Shown here: positions 1 through 7,705 of the stretch, in pieces
Layout of the letters: every line of letters begins with the position of its first letter
How positions within the stretch are numbered: position 1 is the stretch's first letter
From: Arhodomonas aquaeolei DSM 8974
GTDB taxonomy: Bacteria; Pseudomonadota; Gammaproteobacteria; Nitrococcales; Nitrococcaceae
Reading direction: 5' to 3'
DNA length: 64,000 bases
Assembly (NCBI RefSeq): GCF_000374645.1
Contig: NZ_KB894805.1
Span: 1-64,000 of the forward strand
Notes under the pieces: generated by a model
What the model was told of the DNA's origin: nothing
Database searches by the model: none
What the model saw: the letters and a program-made list of their open reading frames with translations, nothing else
Translations under genes and position numbers: made by a program

Positions 1-77
1 CTGTCCCCTTCCCGTAGATTAGGTCCATGGATTAGTAGAACTTCCGGCATGATGGCGGTCTCGACCTGGAGGTCATC

Positions 78-296
78 ATGCGCAAGAGTCGGTACAGCGA
101 ACACCAGATCGTCAGCGCCCTGAAGCGCGCCGAAGAGGGCATGGCGCTCAAGCGCTATTGCCATCTGTACAATCACCACATCCCGCAGAGAGCGCTGCAT
201 CACCGAACACCGATTCAAGCGCTCAACGGCTGGCAGCAAAGCCATCTGCATCTGTTCGTCCGGGAAGAGCGCAATCATCCGGGACGTGACACATAG
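78..296 (+). pseudogene. IS3-family transposase remnant (OrfA start fused to OrfB end)
   Basis: The 72-residue reading frame starts like an IS3-family OrfA (MRKSRYSEHQIVSALKRAEE, the first helix of the transposase helix-turn-helix). After about residue 25 it jumps straight into the C-terminal end of an OrfB integrase (LYNHHIPQRALHHRTPIQAL, ending in PGRDT). Everything between, including the DDE catalytic core, is missing, so the element cannot transpose by itself. The sequence from base 2 (tgtccccttcccg) may be its left terminal repeat. I do not see a matching inverted copy downstream, so the right end is lost or diverged. The family assignment is from recognised protein motifs. Confidence 0.75.
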
Positions 297-397
297 CCAG
301 TATCTGTTGGCGGGAGCACCTGTGCTCTGTTCCGGTGCGCAGCAAAGCGAAAACGTTGGGCTGGAGTTGGTCCGGTGGCGTTGAAAGGGGGTTGTCG

Positions 398-862
398 ATG
401 CTTTCAGATGAAGTGAAGTCGTACGTGGAGCGTAGCGTCCTATGCTGGCTGGCTACTGTGGACGCTGAGGGCTGGCCGAATGTTTCCCCTAAGGAAATAT
501 TCACAGCGTATGACGACGAGCGCCTTATCATTGCGAATGTCGCCTCGCCCGGTAGCGTCCGCAATTTACTACGCGTGGAACGCGCATGCGTGAGCTTCAT
601 AGACGTTTTCGTGCAGAAAGGTTTCAAGGTGCGTGGGCGCGCGCAGCTAGTGTGGGTGTCAGATCCGCGGTATCGCGAGCTGCTGACGCCGCTGGAAGAT
701 ATGGCCGGGGGTAAATTCTCGATCAACGGCATAATTGAGGTATGGGCCGATGAGGTCGAGGCAATTCTTGCCCCAAGTTACCGGTTCTATCCGGAGACTA
801 CGGAAGGCGAGCAAGTGGAAGGGGCGATGGTGGCGTATGGGGTGACGCCTGCCCGGCGATAA
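398..862 (+). CDS. Pyridoxamine 5'-phosphate oxidase-like (split-barrel flavin-binding) protein
   Basis: A protein of 154 residues with the pattern of the PNPOx-like split beta-barrel family: an N-terminal segment ending in CWLATVDAEGWPNVSPK (first strands and flavin-phosphate loop), then NLLRVERACVSFIDVF and the FKVRGRAQL strand. Members bind FMN, F420 or haem, and many are small single-domain enzymes of unknown substrate; the specific reaction cannot be read from sequence. The ATG at 398 is preferred because AAAGGGGG precedes it and homology-like sequence begins immediately; an upstream in-frame ATG at 335 would add 21 residues with no family character. Base composition is visibly less GC-rich than the genes from 1.3 kb onward. 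It lies between the IS remnant and a gene-free stretch and is flanked by integron-core-like heptamers, suggesting acquisition by transfer. Confidence 0.75.
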   Translation: MLSDEVKSYVERSVLCWLATVDAEGWPNVSPKEIFTAYDDERLIIANVASPGSVRNLLRVERACVSFIDVFVQKGFKVRGRAQLVWVSDPRYRELLTPLEDMAGGKFSINGIIEVWADEVEAILAPSYRFYPETTEGEQVEGAMVAYGVTPARR

Positions 863-1285
863 AGGCGTTCGGGAGTGGGTCTAACGTTCCAGCGTTTGGC
901 AGTGAGACGGCAGGGCCGTGGCCAGCGGCGGTTCTCACGGCCCAATAGCCACTGTCGCGCTTTGCGAAGGGCGCCCGGTATCGAGTCGGGGCATTGATTC
1001 GACGGCCGTTGTCGGCTGCCAGGAGCAGCCGACCTACCGGGGATTGCGGTTTTGTTTGCGGTGCGGGGGTTGTCGGGTGGGGGTGGTGTAGTCAGGTGAT
1101 CTGGCGTTGCTGCTCTTTGCGTATTGGCGGTACCGGCCCCGTTCGATCCCTGCTCCTTTGATATCCCCGGGCGGTGACGCCCTGAAATATCCGTGTCCCA
1201 ATCACGTCATCCGGCCGTCACACCTCGGACGCGTGTTCTCCCTAGACTGTGGCTCGGTTGAGCCCAACGCAAGGGAGCTAAGACG
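863..1285. other. Gene-free stretch with attC-like start and a palindrome
   Basis: No supported gene. It opens with gtctaac (879-885), which fits the RYYYAAC end of an integron attC site, followed by the complementary pair gtgaga/tctcac. No canonical GTTRRRY partner is found at a normal attC distance. At 1011-1033 lies a perfect 9-bp palindrome with a 5-base gap. The last ~60 bases presumably hold the promoter and leader of phnD (AAGGGAG before the ATG), but no clear -35/-10 pair stands out. Confidence 0.5.
1011..1033. repeat. REP-like extragenic palindrome
   Basis: Perfect inverted repeat of gtcggctgc (1011-1019) and gcagccgac (1025-1033) with the 5-base gap cagga, flanked by cctacc. Its size, GC content and intergenic position resemble repetitive extragenic palindromes of gammaproteobacteria. 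Only one copy is seen in this window, so the repeat status is inferred. Confidence 0.45.
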
Positions 1286-2299
1286 ATGTCGACCAAGCGG
1301 AATAACAAGGGAATCACGGCCCGGGTGCTCACGGCGGTGCTCGGGGGGGCGCTGCTGATGTCCGGCTTCTCGGCCGCTCAGGCGCAGTCGATGGAGTGCA
1401 GTCACCGGGGCGATCTCGCCGAGCGCTACTGCGATGAGGACCGCGATCTGGTCGCGGACCTGCCGATGGACGAGTCGGAGTGGCAGGACCCGGACACGCT
1501 GTTCTTCTCCTACGTCCCGGTCGAGGACCCGGCGGTGTACGCCGACGTCTTCAAGCCGTTCATCAAGCACCTGGAAGAGGTGACGGGCAAGGACGTGCGC
1601 TACTTCTCCGCGCAGTCCTACGCCGCGCAGATCGAGGCGCTGCGCAGTGGGCGGCTGCAGGTGGCGGGCCTGTCCACCGGCTCGGTGCCCTTCGGCGTGA
1701 ACATCGGCGGTTTCGTGCCGTTCACGATCATGGGCACGGAGGACGGTGAATACGGCTACCGCATGCAGGTGATCACGCGCCGCGACAGCGGCATCAAGAA
1801 CCTGGACGACCTGCGCGGCAAGACGGTCGCCCACACCGAGTAGGCCTCGAACTCCGGTAACCAGGCGCCGCGTGCGCTGCTCGCGGAGCGGGGCATCGTC
1901 CCCGGCGAGGACTACGAGGTGGTCTACTCCGGCGGGCATGACCGCAGCATCCTCGGTGTCGCCAACGGCGACTACGCGGCGGCGCCGGTGGCCTCCTCGG
2001 TGCTGGATCGCATGGCGGACCGTGGCGTCGTGGACCGCGACAAGCTGCGGGTGATCTTCGAGACGGAGTCGTTCCCGACCACCGCGTTCGGTACCGCCCA
2101 CAACCTGAACCCGAAGCTGGCGCTGCTGATCCGCAAGGCGTTCTTCACCTTCGATTTCGAGGGCAACAGCGTGGGTGAGGAGTTCTCCGACGCGGACCGC
2201 TTCATCCCGATCACCTACCGTCAGCACTGGAAGGACATCCGCACCATCCAGCAGGCGAACGGCGTGGAGTACACCCAGGAAGGGCTCTCCGAGGAGTAA
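1286..2299 (+). pseudogene. phnD: Phosphonate-type ABC transporter substrate-binding protein, interrupted by in-frame TAG
   Basis: PhnD-family periplasmic binding protein: it would capture phosphonate, phosphite or a related phosphorus compound for the PhnCE transporter. The first 185 codons encode a signal peptide (cleavage probably after AQA near residue 33) and the N-terminal lobe through LDDLRGKTVAHTE. A TAG codon at 1841-1843 then ends the frame. The same frame continues without further stops as ASNSGNQAPRALLAERGI to a natural stop at 2297-2299, giving a family-typical total near 337 residues. The TAG falls inside the HTxxxSNSGN ligand-loop region, where family members usually read HTSPSSNSGN. 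Downstream phnC and both phnE genes are intact. Options are a recent nonsense mutation, a sequencing error or readthrough; a split protein is unlikely because each half would lack a lobe. Confidence 0.85.
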
Positions 2300-2305
2300 C
2301 GCCGG

Positions 2306-2331
2306 CCCGCCCCGGCCACCGCCGGGGCGGG
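2306..2331 (+). promoter_or_regulatory. Intercistronic hairpin between phnD and phnC
   Basis: Perfect 10-bp stem cccgccccgg (2306-2315) / ccggggcggg (2322-2331) with a 6-base loop, just after the phnD stop. There is no T-tract, so it is more likely an mRNA-stabilising or attenuating hairpin that favours binding-protein expression than a full terminator. Confidence 0.5.
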
Positions 2332-2355
2332 GCCTTCCGGCAGGAGCCCGCCACG

Positions 2356-3162
2356 ATGCTCGAGATCGATAACCTCACCAAGACCTACGCCGACGGCCTG
2401 CAGGCCCTGCGCGGATGCAGCCTCACCGTGCCCGGTGCGGAGGTCGTGGCCGTCATCGGCCCGTCCGGGGCCGGCAAGAGTACGTTCATCCGCTGTATCA
2501 ATCGCCTGGTGACGCCCACCGGCGGCAGCATCCGGCTCGACGGCACCGAGCTCACCGCCCTCGGCGAGCGTGGCCTGCGCGGTGTCCGCCGGCACATCGG
2601 CATGATCTTTCAGGAGTACAACCTGATCGAGCGGCTGACCGTGATGGAGAACGTGCTCGCGGGGCGGCTCGGCGCCGTGTCCTTCATGCAGGCGTTGCTG
2701 CGGCGTTTCCCCCAGGCGGACGTGGACCGCGCCTTCGAGCTGCTCGCCCGGGTGGGGCTGGAGGGCTACGAGAACAGCCGTGCGGACGCGCTCTCCGGCG
2801 GGCAGCGCCAGCGCGTGGGGATCGCCCGCGCCCTCATGCAGGAGCCGCGGCTGCTGCTGGTGGACGAGCCCACGTCGTCGCTGGACCCGAAGGTGGCGCG
2901 TTCGATCCTGGCGCTGATCTGCGAGCTCGCGAGCGAGCTCGGGATCCCGGCGCTGATCAATATCCACGACGTCGGCCTCGCGCTGCGGTTCGCACGCCGG
3001 GTGATCGGGCTCTCCGCGGGGGAGATCGTCTTCGACGGGGCGCCGGCGGAGGTCGACGAGGCGGCGCTGTCGCGCATCTATGGCGCGGATGACTGGCGGG
3101 ACGCCTTCCGCCAGGAGGGCGAGGAGGATCGCCACGTCGCCGGCGAGGGCATGGCATCGTGA
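2356..3162 (+). CDS. phnC: Phosphonate-type ABC transporter ATP-binding protein
   Basis: ATPase that powers the PhnE permease pair on the cytoplasmic face of the inner membrane. The 268-residue protein has Walker A GPSGAGKS (35-42), the Q-loop at IFQEYN, the ABC signature LSGGQRQR (146-153), Walker B LLLVDEP (167-172) with its catalytic Glu, and the switch histidine in INIHDV. Length and the phnD-phnC-phnE-phnE order are typical of phosphonate/phosphite importers. The ATG at 2356 has an AGGAG-type site upstream. Its stop overlaps the GTG start of the next gene, so translation is coupled. No C-P lyase or phosphite dehydrogenase genes follow, so the substrate is not fixed by context. Confidence 0.93.
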   Translation: MLEIDNLTKTYADGLQALRGCSLTVPGAEVVAVIGPSGAGKSTFIRCINRLVTPTGGSIRLDGTELTALGERGLRGVRRHIGMIFQEYNLIERLTVMENVLAGRLGAVSFMQALLRRFPQADVDRAFELLARVGLEGYENSRADALSGGQRQRVGIARALMQEPRLLLVDEPTSSLDPKVARSILALICELASELGIPALINIHDVGLALRFARRVIGLSAGEIVFDGAPAEVDEAALSRIYGADDWRDAFRQEGEEDRHVAGEGMAS

Positions 3163-3965
3163 GCGCGCCCGCCACCGTCTCCCCGCGCCGCTGGCGGCGG
3201 CCGCCGGTGATCGCCACGCCGTGGCTGCGCTGGGTGGCCGTTGCCGGCGTGATCGCCTATCTCGCCTTCGCGGTGGTGGACCTGGAGTTCGACTACGCCC
3301 GCTTCGTGCGCGGCGTGCCCCGGGGCGTGGACATGGTGGTGTCCATGTTCCCGCCGGACTTCAGCCGCTGGGACCTGCTCCTGGGTGGCCTGCTGGAGAG
3401 CCTGCAGATGGCCTTCTTCGCCACCGCGATCGGGGTGGTGGTGAGCATCCCCATCGCCGTCGGGGCCGCGGCGAACGTCGCGCCTAAGTGGCTGTATGCC
3501 GTCTGCCGGGGCTATATCGGGGTCTCGCGCACCTTCCCGGAGGTGCTCATCGCGATCTTCTTCGTGAAGGCCTTCGGCTTCGGCGCCTTCGCCGGCGTGC
3601 TGACGCTGGTGATCGCCTCCACCGGGTTCGTGGGCAAGCTCCTCGCCGAGGAGATCGAGGCCATTGACCCGGGCCAGGTGGAGGCCATGCGCGCCACCGG
3701 CGCGGGGCCGCTCGGGGTGCTGCTCTTCGGTGTCGCGCCGCAGGTGATGCCGCGCTACATCGGTCTCGTGATCTACCGGCTGGACATCAACCTGCGCGAG
3801 TCCACGATCCTCGGCATCGTCGGTGCCGGCGGCATCGGCGCGGTGCTGTACAACTCCTTCGCCCGCTACGAGTACGACTTCTCGCTCGCTATCCTGCTCG
3901 CGATCATCGCGGTGGTGCTGGTGGCGGAGTGGTTCAGCGGGTTCGTACGGGCGCGCACCAAATGA
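3159..3965 (+). CDS. phnE: Phosphonate-type ABC transporter permease 1
   Basis: Inner-membrane permease of 268 residues that forms the translocation path together with the second PhnE. Hydrophobic helices begin near residues 25-45 ([18 protein letters not shown]), with about six spans overall. The BPD-transporter coupling region contains [21 protein letters not shown], and the tail has [19 protein letters not shown], both PhnE hallmarks. It starts with GTG in a GTGA overlap with phnC and ends in an ATGA overlap with the second permease gene, so the operon is tightly coupled. It is similar to but clearly distinct from the following copy, and heterodimeric PhnE pairs are common. Confidence 0.92.
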   Translation: MSAPATVSPRRWRRPPVIATPWLRWVAVAGVIAYLAFAVVDLEFDYARFVRGVPRGVDMVVSMFPPDFSRWDLLLGGLLESLQMAFFATAIGVVVSIPIAVGAAANVAPKWLYAVCRGYIGVSRTFPEVLIAIFFVKAFGFGAFAGVLTLVIASTGFVGKLLAEEIEAIDPGQVEAMRATGAGPLGVLLFGVAPQVMPRYIGLVIYRLDINLRESTILGIVGAGGIGAVLYNSFARYEYDFSLAILLAIIAVVLVAEWFSGFVRARTK

Positions 3966-4780
3966 GCACGATGATCCGGGAAGGCGCCGCCCCCATGCCG
4001 CGCCCATGGCACCGCTACAGCGCCCGGGAACGCCTGGCGCGCTTCGCCGCGTGGCTCGTGGCCGTCGCCGTCATCGCCTGGTCGGCGACCACGCTGGATA
4101 TCTACTGGCCGTTCGTGCTGGACGCCCCGGAGCAGGTCGCGGACCTCGCCGGGCGCATGGTGCCGCCGGACTGGCCGTTCTTTCTGCAGATCATCGACCC
4201 TATGGTGGAGACCCTCAATATCGCCACCCTGGGGACGATCCTCGGTGCGGTGCTGTCGGTGCCCGTGGCGCTGATGGCCGCGCAGAACACCACCCCGAAT
4301 CAGACGACGCTGTGGCTGGCGCGGGTGATCGTGGTGGGCTCGCGCTCGGTGAACGAGCTGGTTTGGGCGCTGATCTTCGCGGTGGTCTTCGGGCCCGGCG
4401 CCACCGCCGGCATGGTGGCCATCGGCGTGTCCTCCGTGGGCTTCATCAGCAAGCTCATCGCCGAGGGCATCGAGGAGATCGACGATGGCCAGGTGGACGC
4501 CATCAACGCCACCGGCGCGGGTCGCGGCCAGGTGCTGATCTACGGCGTGCTGCCCCAGGTCATGCCCACCATCATCGGGGTGCTGACCTTCCGCTGGGAC
4601 ATCAACATCCGCCAGTCGTCGATCATCGGCCTGGTGGGCGCCGGCGGCATCGGCATCACGCTCAGCAACCAGATGGACAGCTTCGCCTGGGACAACGTCA
4701 GCGTGATCCTCATCGCCATCTTCGCCGTGGTGATGGCGAGCGAGTGGGTGTCCGCCGCGCTGCGCCGGCGGGTGACGTAG
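3962..4780 (+). CDS. phnE: Phosphonate-type ABC transporter permease 2
   Basis: Second PhnE-type permease, 272 residues, partner of the preceding gene. It repeats the family signatures DAINATGAGRGQVLIYGVLPQ and DINIRQSSIIGLVGAGGIG near the C-terminus and has about six membrane spans, the first around residues 28-46. The ATG lies in an ATGA overlap with the stop of the first permease gene, so a longer upstream frame is not needed. This is the last transporter gene; a 350-base gap follows before the amidase. Its function depends on a working PhnD, and the phnD gene is interrupted in this sequence, so the system may be inactive or use another binding protein. Confidence 0.92.
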   Translation: MSTMIREGAAPMPRPWHRYSARERLARFAAWLVAVAVIAWSATTLDIYWPFVLDAPEQVADLAGRMVPPDWPFFLQIIDPMVETLNIATLGTILGAVLSVPVALMAAQNTTPNQTTLWLARVIVVGSRSVNELVWALIFAVVFGPGATAGMVAIGVSSVGFISKLIAEGIEEIDDGQVDAINATGAGRGQVLIYGVLPQVMPTIIGVLTFRWDINIRQSSIIGLVGAGGIGITLSNQMDSFAWDNVSVILIAIFAVVMASEWVSAALRRRVT

Positions 4781-5056
4781 TGACCCGGCCCGTGAGAGGG
4801 CGTGCGCCGTGCGGGCGTTTCACGCTTGTGTCGTTCGGTGCCGTTATCACCGGCGGCCGGGGCAGGGGACTGGCCTCGGCCGCGATGTACAGCCTCCATC
4901 GCGTTTGGCGCGGGTGTTCGCCGAACGACGAAGGCGGGCTCCGTTCCATCCACCTGATGCGTGATCCTGCAGGCCTAAGCGGTGGCGGGGTTTCCCGCCT
5001 GTAGTGGCCGGGAAGGGGCGGGGACAGGTGCAGGGATAGAGAACGCAGGTATCAGT

Positions 5057-5085
5057 TTGCCCGCTACGGGCTTTGAAACTATGAT
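5057..5085 (+). promoter_or_regulatory. Candidate sigma-70 promoter of the amidase-tetR operon
   Basis: TTGCCC (5057-5062) and TATGAT (5080-5085) are separated by 17 bases, close to the -35/-10 consensus (4/6 and 5/6 matches). It is 48 bases upstream of the amidase ATG and abuts a palindrome that would cover the transcription start. Confidence 0.5.
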
Positions 5086-5089
5086 AAAA

Positions 5090-5108
5090 AGCGAATCCGT
5101 TATTCGCT
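5090..5108. promoter_or_regulatory. Candidate TetR operator (7-5-7 palindrome)
   Basis: Perfect inverted repeat agcgaat (5090-5096) / attcgct (5102-5108) around ccgtt, starting five bases after the candidate -10 box. The only regulator in the operon is the TetR-family gene overlapping the amidase end, which makes this its likely autoregulatory operator. Confidence 0.5.
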
Positions 5109-5132
5109 ATACAAGGCAGGGAGGCAAGCATC

Positions 5133-6590
5133 ATGGCAGCGGAAGGCACGGCGCGCCCCGGTGGTGACGGGTTCGCTGATCTGGACGCTACTGCGCAGGC
5201 GCGGCTGGTCCACAGCGGTGACGTCTCCCCGCTCGAACTGGTGGATGCGGCCATAGGCCGTATCGAGCGGCTCGATCCGCTGATCAACGCCGTCGCCGCC
5301 GCCGATTTCGAGCGGGCGCGGGACCAGGCGGGGCGTGTGGACACATCCGGCCCGTTCGCAGGCGTGCCGACGCTGGTGAAGGACCTGCTTGCCTATCCGC
5401 ATTTGCCGCTCGGGATGGGGGCGCGGCTGTTCGAGGGGCAGGTTGCGCCGGCGGGGTCGGCGTACACACAGGCACTGGATGCGAGCGGGCTGATCGTGCT
5501 CGGGAAATCCACCACGTCCGAGTTCGGGCTGCTGGGGACGACCGAAACACTCGCGTGCGGCGTGACCCGCAATCCCTGGGACCTCGAGCGCTCGCCGGGT
5601 GGGTCCTCCGGCGGTGCGGTGGCCGCCGTCGCCTCCGGGATGGTCCCCGTCGCCCACGCCTCCGACGGGGGCGGCTCGATTCGAGGGCCCGCGTCGTTCT
5701 GCGGCCTGTTCGGGTTCAAGCCCGGCCGGGGGCGGCACCGGTCCACGGGGCAGCCCGGGGGCTCGCCCTTCACGGCGATGCTCAGTGAGCACTGCGTCTC
5801 CCGCAGCGTGCGGGACAGCGCCACCTGGCTGGCCGCTACCGAGCGGAACGATCCTGCCGCCCCGTTCGCTCCCGTCGGCCGGGTGACGGAACCGTCGCGC
5901 CGGCGGCTGCGTATCGGCCTGTATCAGCGCACCGCTTTCGGCGAACTGCCCGACCCGGAGGTGGCCGGGGCGCTGGTCGAAACGGGCCGGCTGTGCGAAT
6001 CGCTGGGGCATGAGGTAGTGGTGACGCCGGGGCCACAGTACGACGCCCGGGCGGCCAGCGATGCGTTCTTCACGTTCGCCGCATTGACGATCGGTGCGGC
6101 CTGCGAGCAGATACGCGCGGCCATGGGTCCGGCGTTCGACGAGGAGCGACTGGAGCCGTACACGCGCGAGCTCATCCGGTACGCGGGCCGTCTCCCGGAG
6201 GCGGCGGGGACGGACGCGGCGGCTGCACTCGAGGCCGCCGCGGGCGCGGCCGATCGCTGTATGGCCGGATTCGACGTGCTCCTCTCGCCCACGGTGGCCT
6301 TCCCGGCGTTTCCGCTCGGGCGTCACGGCGGTGCGGAGCCTTTCCAGCAGGCTGCCGCTTTTACCGAGGCGCTGGCCGGCTACACGGCGATCGCCTCCAT
6401 TGCCGGGTGGCCTGCGATGTCGGTGCCGCTGCACGTCTCGCCACAGGGCCTGCCGATTGGCTCCCATTTTGCCGCGCCGCGGGGGGAGGAGGCGCGCCTC
6501 CTGGGCCTGGCGCTGGAGCTGGAGCAGGCAGCGCCCTGGGAAGACCGACTGCCGGTGGATGTGGGCGCCAGCCAATGCCTCAGCAGCTGA
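5133..6590 (+). CDS. Amidase signature family hydrolase
   Basis: A 485-residue Ser-cisSer-Lys amidase, expected to hydrolyse a carboxamide to acid and ammonia in the cytoplasm. The catalytic lysine is K83 in GVPTLVKDLLAY. The glycine-serine-rich signature is at about 154-185: SPGGSSGGAVAA contains the cis-Ser near 158, and SDGGGSIRGPAS contains the nucleophile S182. The C-terminus GWPAMSVPLHVSPQGLPIGSHF is also family-typical. Which amide it uses cannot be read from sequence; relatives include aryl-acylamidases, indoleacetamide hydrolases and the GatA subunit, but gatB and gatC are absent here. A GGGAGG site precedes the ATG. The gene overlaps the TetR gene by 16 bases, implying co-transcription and likely control by that repressor. 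Confidence 0.9.
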   Translation: MAAEGTARPGGDGFADLDATAQARLVHSGDVSPLELVDAAIGRIERLDPLINAVAAADFERARDQAGRVDTSGPFAGVPTLVKDLLAYPHLPLGMGARLFEGQVAPAGSAYTQALDASGLIVLGKSTTSEFGLLGTTETLACGVTRNPWDLERSPGGSSGGAVAAVASGMVPVAHASDGGGSIRGPASFCGLFGFKPGRGRHRSTGQPGGSPFTAMLSEHCVSRSVRDSATWLAATERNDPAAPFAPVGRVTEPSRRRLRIGLYQRTAFGELPDPEVAGALVETGRLCESLGHEVVVTPGPQYDARAASDAFFTFAALTIGAACEQIRAAMGPAFDEERLEPYTRELIRYAGRLPEAAGTDAAAALEAAAGAADRCMAGFDVLLSPTVAFPAFPLGRHGGAEPFQQAAAFTEALAGYTAIASIAGWPAMSVPLHVSPQGLPIGSHFAAPRGEEARLLGLALELEQAAPWEDRLPVDVGASQCLSS

Positions 6591-7189
6591 AGCCCGCTGT
6601 CAGGGCCCGGATTCTCGCCGCCGCGGCCGATGCCTTTGCGCAGCGCGGTTACGCCGCCGCGCGGCTGGCCGACATCGCCGGGGCGGCTGGCGTGTCGACG
6701 GGCAATCTCTACCGCTACTATCCGAACAAGGAGGCGCTGTTTGCGGCGGTGGTCCCGCGTTCTGTCGCTGCGCGGTTTCTCCGCCTGATGCGGGCACGCG
6801 TCCGCGAGCTCGCGACGCGCAGCGACTGGCGTACCGCCACGGCCGCCGGCTCGTCGAAGGCGGACGCCCTGCTGGATTTCTGGATCCGCCAACGCCTTCC
6901 GGTGGTTATCCTGCTGACCGGCGCCCAGGGCTCGCCGCTCGCCCACGTGCGCGCGCTGGTGGTCTCGGAGCTTGCGCGGCTCTCGGATGAATACGCGGCG
7001 ACGCGGCTCGGGGATAATGCCGGCGAACGGGTGCCGCGCGTGGTCCTGGTGCAGCTATTCTCCGCCACGGTGGACATGATCGCGGCGATCCTGCGAGAGC
7101 ACGCCGACGACGCTACGATCCGGACCGCCTTCCAGGCCTTCTGGCGCTATCAGCTTGCCGGCCTGGATGCCCTGCTCAGGGACGGTTAG
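6575..7189 (+). CDS. TetR family transcriptional regulator
   Basis: A 204-residue DNA-binding repressor-type protein. Residues ~8-55 form the TetR helix-turn-helix: RARILAAAADAFAQRGYAAA, then LADIAGAAGVSTGNLYRYYPNKEALFAAV, with the typical GxLYxYFxxKexL recognition-helix signature. The C-terminal ~150 residues are a variable ligand-binding and dimerisation domain. The start at 6575 lies inside the end of the amidase gene (16-base overlap); longer frames upstream only read through amidase sequence. Its position suggests that it senses the amidase substrate or product and represses the operon through the palindrome at 5090-5108, which is inference. Confidence 0.9.
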   Translation: MPQQLKPAVRARILAAAADAFAQRGYAAARLADIAGAAGVSTGNLYRYYPNKEALFAAVVPRSVAARFLRLMRARVRELATRSDWRTATAAGSSKADALLDFWIRQRLPVVILLTGAQGSPLAHVRALVVSELARLSDEYAATRLGDNAGERVPRVVLVQLFSATVDMIAAILREHADDATIRTAFQAFWRYQLAGLDALLRDG

Positions 7190-7250
7190 AACGGTGGCTC
7201 TACGTGATTTCACCGGATACGGGCCGGGCGCATCAGGGAGGAACGTCTGA

Positions 7251-7634
7251 ATGTTACGGACACTGCTGGCCCGCGATGTCTACGTGCAGGTCTACCCGAA
7301 CCGCTTCGTGCTCAGGCGCCTCGAAGCCGGCGCCCGGCCGGTGACGCTCGAGGCCGACGAGCCGTTTACCACGGAGCGCCTGCTGGTCGGGCAGTTTTCC
7401 ATTGCCGAGCGCCTGCTCAGACAGGGGCTGAAGGCGGTCTTTCCCGCGCGCTGGTTGTCGCCCGGCCCGGTCGTGGTGGTCCATCCCATGGAGAAAGTGG
7501 AAGGCGGCCTGTCGGAGGTGGAAGACCGGCTGTTCCGGGAGCTGGCGGCCGGGGCGGGGGCGCGCAGGGTGGTCGTCTGGACCGGGCACGAGCTCTCGGA
7601 TGCCGAGGCGAGGGCCCGGGCCGCCGACGCGTAG
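7251..7634 (+). CDS. YjaA-like protein
   Basis: A 127-residue protein whose pattern recalls E. coli YjaA: an N-terminal short-strand segment (VYVQVYPNRFVLRRLEAG), then FTTERLLVGQFSIAERLL, and the strongly similar segment MEKVEGGLSEVEDRLFRELAAGAGARRVVVW, ending in a short acidic tail. YjaA has been described only as a stress-associated protein without a defined biochemical role, so no function is assigned. The ATG follows GGGAGGAACGTCTGA, a good ribosome-binding site. It stands alone 61 bases after the TetR gene on the same strand and faces a convergent gene downstream. The assignment is from remembered motifs, not a search. Confidence 0.6.
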   Translation: MLRTLLARDVYVQVYPNRFVLRRLEAGARPVTLEADEPFTTERLLVGQFSIAERLLRQGLKAVFPARWLSPGPVVVVHPMEKVEGGLSEVEDRLFRELAAGAGARRVVVWTGHELSDAEARARAADA

Positions 7635-7705
7635 TCGCCCGGCCAGCGCGGTGTTTCGCATCCCGGGGCCGGGCATGCAGCCCACGCCCCGTTTCGGCGC
7701 CGTGC

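Larger units (their letters stand above)
4781..5132. other. Intergenic region upstream of the amidase gene
   Basis: No supported gene in 352 bases. The first ~250 bases show nothing I can name. The last ~80 bases are less GC-rich and hold a promoter-like pair and a palindrome, listed separately, followed by the GGGAGG ribosome-binding site of the amidase gene. Confidence 0.5.

Noticed and set aside
1841-1843. TAG as pyrrolysine codon in phnD
   Set aside because: Pyrrolysine is not expected in this kind of bacterium and the position has no known need for it; mutation or error is simpler.
2221-4007. Long antisense frames across phnC and phnE
   Set aside because: Low-complexity Arg/Asp/His/Gly readings typical of the reverse of high-GC coding DNA.
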